Assembly: GCA_030600135.1 (NCBI GenBank)
Contig: JAUVMS010000289.1
Span: 1-5,202, forward strand
Length of the DNA stretch: 5,202 nt
Direction of reading: 5' to 3'
DNA from: Hyphomicrobiales bacterium
GTDB taxonomy: Bacteria; Pseudomonadota; Alphaproteobacteria; Rhizobiales; JAUVMS01
The notes beneath the pieces are model-generated. The model was not told the DNA's origin. It was given only the letters and a program-made list of their open reading frames with translations, and did no database searches. Positions 1-5,202 of this stretch are shown in pieces. How positions within the stretch are numbered: position 1 is the first letter of the stretch; each line of letters starts with the position of its first letter. The position numbers and the translations under genes were made by a program.

Positions 1-233
1 AAAGTGCCACCGAACCTGCCCTTGGAGAGAGCGAGTTGCTCTAGATTGACGATTGATGGTTCGGCGGGTACGCGCTCGCTCACCGGCGGCAGAGCGCCAG
101 ACTTCACTTGCTCGGCAAGAAAGGGCGAGCCCTTGATTTCGAAAGAAAGAGCCTGTCCGGCTGTTGTGACGACGGCACCGCCCAAAAGTAGGGCAGCAAC
201 TTGTCTGATGCGCACCTTGATCCAAAGTTTCAC
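1..233 (-). CDS. Extracellular solute-binding protein, family 5 (peptide ABC importer), N-terminal part, runs off the left edge
   Basis: This is the start of a periplasmic substrate-binding protein of a Dpp/Opp-type ABC importer, which would capture a peptide-like ligand and hand it to the membrane permeases. Only 77 codons are in the window. Residues 1-11 are basic (K2, K6, R8, R10) and are followed by a hydrophobic stretch at about 12-25 (VAALLLGGAVVTTA). A plausible signal-peptidase site follows GQA at 26-28. The mature start, FEIKGSPFLAEQVKSGALPP then V.ERVPAEP and GRFGGT (72-77), is the pattern I know from family-5 (SBP_bac_5) binding proteins just before their conserved GGT segment. The GTG start at 233-231 has a strong AGGGAG ribosome-binding site 7 nt upstream. 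The gene lies 22 nt after the FkbM-fusion gene and in the same operon as the ATPase, so it is probably the cognate receptor. The ligand cannot be told from this fragment. Confidence 0.85.
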   Translation of the reverse strand, partial: MKLWIKVRIRQVAALLLGGAVVTTAGQALSFEIKGSPFLAEQVKSGALPPVSERVPAEPSIVNLEQLALSKGRFGGT

Positions 234-240
234 CAGTTCT

Positions 241-246
241 CTCCCT
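241..246 (-). promoter_or_regulatory. Ribosome-binding site of the solute-binding protein gene
   Basis: AGGGAG reads on the minus strand at 246-241, 7 nt before the GTG at 233. It is the best Shine-Dalgarno match in the window and fixes the non-ATG start. It lies in the 22-nt gap after the TAA stop of the upstream gene. Confidence 0.75.
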
Positions 247-255
247 AGTTCGGCC

Positions 256-1569
256 TTAAGCCTTATCGTTGACTAGAAGATAGTTCGAATAGTCCTCGTC
301 CGGGAATATCTCCTGCACGGTATAACCTAACTCCATGACGAGGCTCATGAAATTGGAAACGTTTTCGTCGCGCACTTCAACCAGCATGATCGGGCGGTGC
401 TGGTTGATCAAGCGACGAGCGCCCTCGAGGACATCCAGTTCACGTGCCTCGACGTCGATTTTGATCAAGTGCACCGGCTCATCGACAAGCGCATCGAGCG
501 GCGCGACAGGAATGTCGCCCGGCCTGTTTTCGTCGACCTTGGTCGTGCCGAGGTGGCCGCGCGAGCCGATCATCAGACTGGCGCTCGCGTGTCGGCGACC
601 AACGGCGCGCGCGAGCTTGGAGCGATCGACTGAGGTTAGACGGTTGACATCAATGGTTTGCTCGAGGATTCGACATGCAACCGGATTGGCCTCGATGGGT
701 ATGACCCGCCGCGCCTTCATAACGCCGGCAAAATAGACAGTGTGGTTGCCGGTGTTGGCGCCAACGTCGACGATCGTGGTGTCGGCGGGCACGGCGGCAC
801 GCAACGCCTCAAGCTCTGCCAGTTCATAGAATTGACCGCGCAGCTGTTGGCGCTCGAGAGTGGGATTGCGCCCGGTATAGGGCAATCGAAAAGTTTGCTC
901 TTCGTGGTTAATCGTGATCCAGTCCGGCGCCTCATCGAGGTGGCGGAGCAGATAGCGACGATCGGCTTCGGCGACGCCCGCAAGTGCCCGCGCGCAGGTA
1001 ACGGGCGAGGCCATCTTCAGGCATCGGTGGTTCGACCAGAGACGTAAGAAATAGTCGGCGTAGGGTGCCTCTTCGTCAGCAGCGTCGATGATGATGGTTC
1101 TTGCGACGTCAGCGCGGATCAAATGAGATCGTCCGACCCACCAATGAAGCGCCATATGAAAAGCGTTGAGGCGGTCGTGGCAGGCAAAGCGGGCGATCTT
1201 CGGGACGTGCTGGTTCCCAGCCAAATCGGGTACGGCGGTTGCAGCCCATACAGCATCGTAGGACCTGAGTGCCGGCGCAAGAAAGTGGAAAGCGTTGGGC
1301 GAAAGCCGCTCGTCGTGCTCAAGGTGAAAAATCCAATCGCATTGGCGCTCAAGCGCCTCAGCGACACCGGTTACGCGGTTGGAGAATGTTGATTGGCCCA
1401 GCTCAATGGCGGGTACTTCAACCAACTCCACAGTCTCAAAGACCTTGCCGTCGTCGGCATCGCGAATTGATTGGTGGATTTCTTCAGATGACTGATTTTC
1501 CCCACCCGTTGGGCCAACAATGATGGCGCAGGACCACCTGCGTGGCGTATCAAGCCGCGACGTCGACAC
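256..1569 (-). CDS. Two-domain protein: GT2-like glycosyltransferase domain fused to FkbM-family methyltransferase
   Basis: The protein is 437 aa from the chosen GTG. The C-terminal half is a clear FkbM (Methyltransf_21) SAM-dependent O-methyltransferase. It has motif I VDVGANTGNH at 267-276, the acidic strand end IPIEAN at 290-295, the family hallmark LIKIDVEARELDVLEGA at 368-384, and the strand PIMLVEV at 393-399. The N-terminal half resembles a GT-A/GT2 glycosyltransferase, with a first strand CAIIVGPTG at 14-22 and WIFHLEHDERLSP at about 79-91. The latter sits where GT2 enzymes carry LDADE, so the usual first Asp of the DxD is Glu here. I call this domain with less certainty than the methyltransferase. 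Start choice: an in-frame TTG at 1593 has no ribosome-binding site, whereas GTG at 1569 has GAGG 6 nt upstream. The start overlaps the end of the ATPase gene by 20 nt, suggesting translational coupling. The likely role is to glycosylate and/or methylate a glycan or small molecule. The acceptor is unknown. Confidence 0.87.
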   Translation of the reverse strand: MSTSRLDTPRRWSCAIIVGPTGGENQSSEEIHQSIRDADDGKVFETVELVEVPAIELGQSTFSNRVTGVAEALERQCDWIFHLEHDERLSPNAFHFLAPALRSYDAVWAATAVPDLAGNQHVPKIARFACHDRLNAFHMALHWWVGRSHLIRADVARTIIIDAADEEAPYADYFLRLWSNHRCLKMASPVTCARALAGVAEADRRYLLRHLDEAPDWITINHEEQTFRLPYTGRNPTLERQQLRGQFYELAELEALRAAVPADTTIVDVGANTGNHTVYFAGVMKARRVIPIEANPVACRILEQTIDVNRLTSVDRSKLARAVGRRHASASLMIGSRGHLGTTKVDENRPGDIPVAPLDALVDEPVHLIKIDVEARELDVLEGARRLINQHRPIMLVEVRDENVSNFMSLVMELGYTVQEIFPDEDYSNYLLVNDKA

Positions 1570-3457
1570 GGGGATCCTCGTAGGCGCGGACAAAATGACC
1601 GGCGCCGAGATCGATGAGCATAGCGAGCTCGCCGGGGCGCGGAGAGAAGGGTGAGGGCCAGCGCTTGGGCTCGGTCATGGAACCGTCGCGAATTGCGTTA
1701 AAGTCGAGGCGCCGGTCGAGATCAGGCGTTGGCACCGAGGCGAGCAGGGCCCTTGTATAGGGATGCAGTGGGTTGTCAAAGATTGCCGCACGCGGGCCAA
1801 TTTCGACGAGCTTGCCGCGACACATGACGGCTATGCGATCGGCAACGTAATTCACCACGGCCAAATCGTGGGAGATGAAGAGGAACGTCAGCGACAGCTT
1901 GTCCTGCAAATCCTTCAGGAGATTGAGCACCTGGGCCTGGGTCGAGACGTCGAGCGCGGAGACAGGCTCATCGCAAATGACCAGTTCGGGACGGAGTATG
2001 AGCGAGCGAGCAATGCCGATGCGCTGGCGCTGGCCGCCGGAAAAGCTATGCGGGTATCGGTTGAGATAGCGTGGGTCGAGGCCGACCACTTTCATCAGCT
2101 CCTGCACCATTTCGCGACGATAATCGCGATCGCCGATGTTATGAATTTCGAGAGGCTCGCTCAGAATGTCATATGTCGTCATTCGAGGATTGAGCGAGCC
2201 GAAGGGGTCCTGGAATATGTATTGGATGCGCTGGCGGTAGGGGGTCAACGCGGCATCGCTGAGTTTGGTGAGATCCACTTTGTGTCCGGCATCATCAAAC
2301 AAGATCTCGCCTTCATCGGTGTTGATCGCACCCATGATGATCTTCGAAACCGTGGTTTTGCCGCATCCGCTCTCGCCAACAAGGCCGAGGCACTCACCCC
2401 GTTCAACTTGAAAGCTGACGTTGTCGACGGCGGTCAGCCAACCATCGTCTTCACCGAATAGAGCAAAAGACTGATTGCGAATTCGGAACCGCTTGGTGAG
2501 ATCGAGTACTTCGAGGATGACCGGGTCGCGCGGCTCAACGGCATGCAACTTCTGCTCCTCGGCCATCAGATGACCAAGTTCCGGCTTGATCTCGCGCAGC
2601 GGCTCGAGGCGCTTGACTTGACCCGGCTCGATGTGGGGCACGGCCTGCATCAGCGCCTTCAGATAGGGATGGCGAGGATTGCCGAGAACATCATCGAGCA
2701 TTCCTGATTCCGTCAGCTCGCCACGATACATGACCACCACCTCTTCAGCGACGTTTGCGACAACGCCCATGTCGTGGGTGATCATCAAGACGGCCATGTT
2801 GAATTCGGTCTGGAGATCGTTGATGAGCCCGAGGATTTGCGCCTGGACAGTTACATCGAGGGCAGTCGTCGGCTCATCGGCAATCAGGAGGGCCGGGCCG
2901 CAAACCAATGCCATGGCGATCATGGCACGCTGGCGCAGGCCGCCCGACAGCTCGAACGGATAGCTCTTGTAGGCGCGCGCGGGATCGGGAAAGCGCACCA
3001 GTTCAAGCATCTCCAAACAACGCGCTTCGACCTGTTGGCTCGTCAGTTCGGAGTGGAGCCCGAGCGCTTCGCTGATTTGATTGCCGACCGTATGGAGTGG
3101 TGAGAGCGAGGTCATCGGCTCCTGAAAAATCATCGAAATGCGACCACCGCGAATCTGGCGATACTCCTCGCTTGTCGGATCGAGCTTGGCCAGGTCGACG
3201 GGCTTGCCATCGCCCGCGGCATCGTTGAACAGAATCTCGCCATTTGTGACGCTTGCGTTTTTCGGCAGGATGCCCAGGATTGCTCTCGCCGAGACACTTT
3301 TGCCCGATCCGCTCTCGCCGACGATGGCAACGCACGAACCGTGGCGAATGCGAAACGAGACGTCGCGCACGGCATTAACAACGCCCGCCGGGGTTTCGAA
3401 TGTGACCGCCAGGTTGTTGACGCGGACAAGTTCGTTGTTTGTCGTCAACTTCTGCAT
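1550..3457 (-). CDS. Peptide ABC transporter ATP-binding protein with two fused nucleotide-binding domains (DppD-DppF type)
   Basis: This is the ATP-hydrolysing cytoplasmic subunit of a di/oligopeptide-type importer, 635 aa from ATG 3457. Both cassettes look complete. NBD1 has Walker A GESGSGKS at 47-54, Q-loop Q112 in MIFQEPMTSLSP, signature LSGGLRQR at 170-177, Walker B LLIADEP at 190-196 and switch His 228. It is followed by the oligopeptide C-terminal motif NPRHPYLKALMQAVP at 260-274. NBD2 has GESGCGKT at 361-368, Q416, FSGGQRQR from 472, LVICDEP at 492-498, His 530 and NPLHPYTRALLASVP at 562-576. The fused layout, like YejF/GsiA, replaces separate D and F subunits. NBD1 carries an extra stretch (about 78-105, with DLAKLDP) before the Q-loop. 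A similar insert with DLTKLSD occurs in NBD2. The ATG lies 4 nt after the deacetylase stop and has only a weak AGG 11 nt upstream, so it is probably coupled. A longer TTG start at 3502 would overlap the previous gene and is less likely. Confidence 0.96.
   Translation of the reverse strand: MQKLTTNNELVRVNNLAVTFETPAGVVNAVRDVSFRIRHGSCVAIVGESGSGKSVSARAILGILPKNASVTNGEILFNDAAGDGKPVDLAKLDPTSEEYRQIRGGRISMIFQEPMTSLSPLHTVGNQISEALGLHSELTSQQVEARCLEMLELVRFPDPARAYKSYPFELSGGLRQRAMIAMALVCGPALLIADEPTTALDVTVQAQILGLINDLQTEFNMAVLMITHDMGVVANVAEEVVVMYRGELTESGMLDDVLGNPRHPYLKALMQAVPHIEPGQVKRLEPLREIKPELGHLMAEEQKLHAVEPRDPVILEVLDLTKRFRIRNQSFALFGEDDGWLTAVDNVSFQVERGECLGLVGESGCGKTTVSKIIMGAINTDEGEILFDDAGHKVDLTKLSDAALTPYRQRIQYIFQDPFGSLNPRMTTYDILSEPLEIHNIGDRDYRREMVQELMKVVGLDPRYLNRYPHSFSGGQRQRIGIARSLILRPELVICDEPVSALDVSTQAQVLNLLKDLQDKLSLTFLFISHDLAVVNYVADRIAVMCRGKLVEIGPRAAIFDNPLHPYTRALLASVPTPDLDRRLDFNAIRDGSMTEPKRWPSPFSPRPGELAMLIDLGAGHFVRAYEDPRVDVAA
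1576..1579 (-). promoter_or_regulatory. Ribosome-binding site of the GT/FkbM gene, inside the ATPase coding region
   Basis: GAGG on the minus strand at 1579-1576, then six bases, then GTG at 1569. It decides between this start and the longer in-frame TTG at 1593, which has no purine-rich upstream match. Confidence 0.55.
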
Positions 3458-3461
3458 GCGA

Positions 3462-4244
3462 TCAACTACCTGGACTATTGCAAGGGCGCGTGGAGCGGAC
3501 AATTTGATCTACATCTAACCAGCTAACGGCCTCGTGGGCACACGTCAATTTAAAGAGTTGGTCGATAAAGCGCCAGCACGCAGTGTCGTGTACGAGGTGG
3601 TGGGTCAAAAGGCCGGTGGGCTCTGACTCATCGAGTGCGCCGGTGCGTCGTTTGCCGAGGTGATCAACGATCGAACCTAGGACCGTTTTCGTGCCGACAA
3701 AACCCCGGTGCGCGCGCCAGGCGATGGGGTCGACATGGGTATTGATCTGCGCAAGCCTGGGGCCCGGTCGGGCCGTAGTGCGCGCGCCAAATGTCGAGAG
3801 TGCCGCTATACCGATGCCCGGCAAGGTCGCGATGAGTTCATCGGCGATGCGGTTCCAAGGTGGGACGAATATCGGGACAGGGCGCGGGAAATGTTTGATG
3901 AGGTTTCGCCCCTCGTCAACTTCGCGCAGCATTTGCTCGAGGGGACGGTGGGGCCCGAATTCGGCGCTCTTTTCGCCTTGCGGTGCGTGATTGGTGTGGC
4001 GACAGCCGTGCTGCACCGTCGCTACCAATTTGTGATCGACGAGATGATCTGCGAGTTCAATGGTTGCTCGTGCCGGGATCACCGCCAGAACCAGGGGCAC
4101 TTGGTGCTCTTGTGAAAGGCTGAGCAGTCGTTCGAGTTCTGGTGTTGGGGAGATGGCGTCATCGTCGCGCCACCAAAATTCCGCGCGACGACCCTGTTGC
4201 GCCCAGCGGTCAAGTTCCAATTGCAGGTCTGCCCAGTAGGTCAC
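3462..4244 (-). CDS. Polysaccharide deacetylase-like (NodB-homology) protein
   Basis: The protein is 260 aa from GTG 4244. The fold and motif order match the carbohydrate esterase 4/NodB superfamily, metal enzymes that remove N- or O-acetyl groups from glycans. Motif 1 is WWRDDDA, with Asp 27-29 as catalytic-base and metal-binding candidates. Motif 2 is HGCRH at 79-83 (H-x3-H metal ligands), followed by TNH. FVPPWN at 126-131 stands where motif 3 normally sits. GLLTHH at 211-216 supplies the late catalytic His. No signal peptide or membrane segment is visible, so it probably acts in the cytoplasm, unlike secreted peptidoglycan or chitin deacetylases. The start is set by context: the upstream glycosyltransferase stops with TAG at 4251-4249, only 4 nt before this GTG. 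The open frame continues upstream to 4373, but that extension overlaps the glycosyltransferase and looks like low-complexity shadow sequence. Pairing with a glycosyltransferase suggests it deacetylates the sugar that enzyme adds or uses. That substrate is inference. Confidence 0.85.
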   Translation of the reverse strand: MTYWADLQLELDRWAQQGRRAEFWWRDDDAISPTPELERLLSLSQEHQVPLVLAVIPARATIELADHLVDHKLVATVQHGCRHTNHAPQGEKSAEFGPHRPLEQMLREVDEGRNLIKHFPRPVPIFVPPWNRIADELIATLPGIGIAALSTFGARTTARPGPRLAQINTHVDPIAWRAHRGFVGTKTVLGSIVDHLGKRRTGALDESEPTGLLTHHLVHDTACWRFIDQLFKLTCAHEAVSWLDVDQIVRSTRPCNSPGS

Positions 4245-4248
4245 CTGG

Positions 4249-4824
4249 CTAAGTGCTCCGCTGCTCAATGAGTTCGGTGATGACTTGGGCCGTTGTCTCG
4301 ACGCCTGACAGGTCGATGGAGCTGTCGTGATGTTTGGCAGGCATATTGCCGACGTGCTCGGCGAGCGCGCCAAGAGATTGCTCGGTCAACGCGTTTTCCT
4401 CCAATACATGGAGCAATTCCAACTGCTCAAAGCGCCGGGCGCGGAACAGCTGCTCGCTTTCGGCACCGGCGGCAAACGGCACGACGATGCTCTTGCATCG
4501 CGCAGCGAGGATGTCCATCAAAGTGTTGTATCCGGCCTGTGAAATGGACAGACTCGCCTGGCTCAATAAGTGAGGAAAATCCGGCCGTGCCCATTCAATA
4601 GTGACGTTGTCTGGGGCGTTGTTGCAAAGTTGCTCGAAAATGCCGGTGTCCAAGTGGCGACCTGCCAGGAGCCGCCAATGGCGATCGGCCAACGTGCCAG
4701 ACCGGCGCGCACCGAGGGCGGCCTCGAGCAGTTCGGCACCGACGGCGCCGCCGCCGATTGAAACGATGACTTCGCCCGCAAGGCGGTCGGAAGCGGCCTC
4801 GGTTTTTCGAATTGTCGAATTCAT
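4249..4824 (-). CDS. MurG-like glycosyltransferase (GT28 C-terminal domain), probably 5'-truncated
   Basis: The frame encodes the donor-binding C-terminal Rossmann domain of a GT-B glycosyltransferase. From ATG 4824 (191 aa) the matching part begins at GEVIVSIGGGAVG (17-29), the glycine-rich first strand and loop. SISQAGYNT at 93-101 and VVPFAAGAESEQ at about 114-125 form the nucleotide-sugar pocket typical of the MurG/Glyco_tran_28_C fold. Members of this family that I know are about 380-400 aa, with an acceptor-binding N-terminal domain of about 200 aa, which is absent here. The open frame runs upstream to a TTG at 4923, but residues before GEV look like antisense of another gene. ATG 4824 has no ribosome-binding site. 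I therefore read it as the 3' half of a gene cut near 4774-4822. A natural stand-alone domain, as in eukaryotic Alg13, is the less likely alternative. It is the first readable gene of the minus-strand run, 4 nt ahead of the deacetylase. Confidence 0.82.
   Translation of the reverse strand: MNSTIRKTEAASDRLAGEVIVSIGGGAVGAELLEAALGARRSGTLADRHWRLLAGRHLDTGIFEQLCNNAPDNVTIEWARPDFPHLLSQASLSISQAGYNTLMDILAARCKSIVVPFAAGAESEQLFRARRFEQLELLHVLEENALTEQSLGALAEHVGNMPAKHHDSSIDLSGVETTAQVITELIEQRST
4256..4259 (-). promoter_or_regulatory. Possible ribosome-binding site of the deacetylase gene
   Basis: GGAG on the minus strand at 4259-4256 lies 11 nt before GTG 4244, inside the end of the glycosyltransferase frame. 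The spacing is long, so coupling to termination of the upstream gene may matter more. Confidence 0.35.
4774..4822. other. Candidate breakpoint joining two 5'-truncated genes head to head
   Basis: To the left, recognisable glycosyltransferase sequence on the minus strand begins at about 4776 (GEVIVSIGG). To the right, recognisable YkgJ-type sequence on the plus strand begins at about 4790-4823 (plausibly from VFRIVEF). Each gene lacks its N-terminal half exactly where the other begins. My hand count gives about 64% G+C over 4561-4800 and about 52% over 4801-5160. A short direct repeat, TCGAATT, occurs twice with one base between copies (4807-4821). No transposase, long inverted repeat or attachment site is visible. 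Confidence 0.6.
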
Positions 4825-5202
4825 GAAAAATGCGTTGACGGAGAAAGAGCGAAATGCAGTCATCGATCGACTCCGCGCGCTCGATAAGCACACACGAGGC
4901 ATTTCGCCCAAGCGCCGCACCAAAATTGCAGAAGCGTGTGCCTTCTTACGAGACAGGCGATGTTCAATCTACCCAGTGCGCCCGATGTCGTGTGCTGAAT
5001 TCACGTCCTACGATGTAGCGGCGTGCAAACGTGGAAAGCGAAAAGGGTTCAAAGCTGGGAAGGTGATTCATGAAAAGGCTCGCCTCATCGCATACAACTC
5101 GGTACTCCAAGGACTTTCCGACGGGCTTCGAAAGTCTCTCCCGACAGCGGACACGGATTGGCTTGAACTAACCGCAGCAGTAGTTCAGGTTCTTGATACG
5201 CC
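4823..5202 (+). CDS. YkgJ-type cysteine-cluster protein (putative Zn/Fe-chelating), C-terminal part, runs off the right edge
   Basis: A plus-strand frame is open from before ATG 4823 to the window end (126 codons plus 2 bases). Its core reads CAFLRDRRCSIYPVRPMSC, then C68 in DVAAC, giving spacing C-x7-C-x9-C-x10-C at residues 39, 47, 57 and 68. This matches the second half of the YkgJ/CxxCxxCC family (C.FL...C.IY..RP..C), whose members are thought to bind zinc or iron through clustered cysteines. The preceding LTEKERNAVIDRLRALDKHTRG and the later LELTAAVVQVLDT also fit that family. The diagnostic N-terminal CxxxCxxCC cluster is missing. The frame stays open leftwards into the glycosyltransferase (another ATG is at 4766), but no cysteine cluster is coded there. 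Neither ATG has a ribosome-binding site. The gene is therefore probably 5'-truncated at the breakpoint. Cellular role is unknown, and no functional link to the minus-strand operon is implied. Confidence 0.78.
   Translation, partial: MKNALTEKERNAVIDRLRALDKHTRGISPKRRTKIAEACAFLRDRRCSIYPVRPMSCAEFTSYDVAACKRGKRKGFKAGKVIHEKARLIAYNSVLQGLSDGLRKSLPTADTDWLELTAAVVQVLDT

Noticed and set aside
252..266. Short GCCTTA repeat in the gap between the FkbM fusion and the solute-binding protein gene, considered as a terminator or operator.
   Set aside because: It is a direct repeat of six bases with no stem-loop or T-run, and the 22-nt gap carries a strong ribosome-binding site, so read-through is expected.
335..1523. 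Several long plus-strand open frames opposite the GT/FkbM gene.
   Set aside because: They lack recognisable motifs and ribosome-binding sites and mirror a gene with clear FkbM motifs on the minus strand. This is typical antisense openness in high-G+C DNA.
1763..2461. A 232-codon plus-strand frame opposite the ATPase.
   Set aside because: It is fully antisense to the second ATP-binding cassette, whose Walker and signature motifs are intact. The predicted protein has no family pattern.
4245..4373. N-terminal extension of the deacetylase to 4373.
   Set aside because: It overlaps the glycosyltransferase coding region by about 125 bases, is Ser/Pro-rich shadow sequence, and GTG 4244 fits the 4-nt gap to the upstream stop.
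4817..4822. GAATTC (EcoRI site) at the suspected breakpoint, which could mean a ligation artefact.
   Set aside because: The same hexamer occurs elsewhere in the window (for example near 4998 and 2802), so its presence here is not diagnostic.
4825..4923. N-terminal extension of the glycosyltransferase to TTG 4923.
   Set aside because: The added residues show no resemblance to the family's N-terminal domain and are antisense to the YkgJ-like frame.

Overview
The window looks like part of an alphaproteobacterial chromosome or large replicon, perhaps Rhizobiales or Rhodobacterales-like. This rests on the high G+C, the style of the peptide-ABC proteins, the frequent GTG starts and a glycosyltransferase/deacetylase pair that I associate with that class. 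The assignment is an inference and no species can be named.

Almost everything belongs to one compact minus-strand gene run, read from right to left. It contains: (i) the C-terminal, nucleotide-sugar-binding half of a MurG-like glycosyltransferase (4249-4824); (ii) a polysaccharide-deacetylase-like protein (3462-4244); (iii) a double-cassette ATP-binding subunit of a Dpp/Opp-type peptide ABC importer (1550-3457); (iv) a two-domain protein joining a GT2-like glycosyltransferase to an FkbM methyltransferase (256-1569); and (v) the first 77 codons of the cognate family-5 solute-binding protein, running off the left edge (1-233). Gaps are 4 nt, 4 nt, a 20-nt overlap and 22 nt, so these are almost certainly co-transcribed and partly translationally coupled. 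Three of the four intact starts are GTG. The permease genes are not in the window and probably lie beyond position 1.

The right-hand end is different. From about 4800 to 5202 the plus strand encodes the C-terminal part of a YkgJ-type cysteine-cluster protein that continues past the window edge. Both this gene and the glycosyltransferase lack their N-terminal halves, they meet head to head, neither has a ribosome-binding site at the meeting point, and base composition drops there from roughly 64% to roughly 52% G+C. This is best read as a rearrangement breakpoint or an assembly/amplification chimera near 4774-4822, not as a normal divergent gene pair.

Working model (inference): the minus-strand run couples two glycosyltransferases, a carbohydrate deacetylase and a SAM-dependent FkbM methyltransferase to an oligopeptide-type importer. 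That would fit making, modifying or taking up a sugar- or peptide-containing compound. No gene-free stretch longer than 300 bases is present. I saw no tRNA, rRNA, CRISPR array, insertion sequence or convincing terminator.
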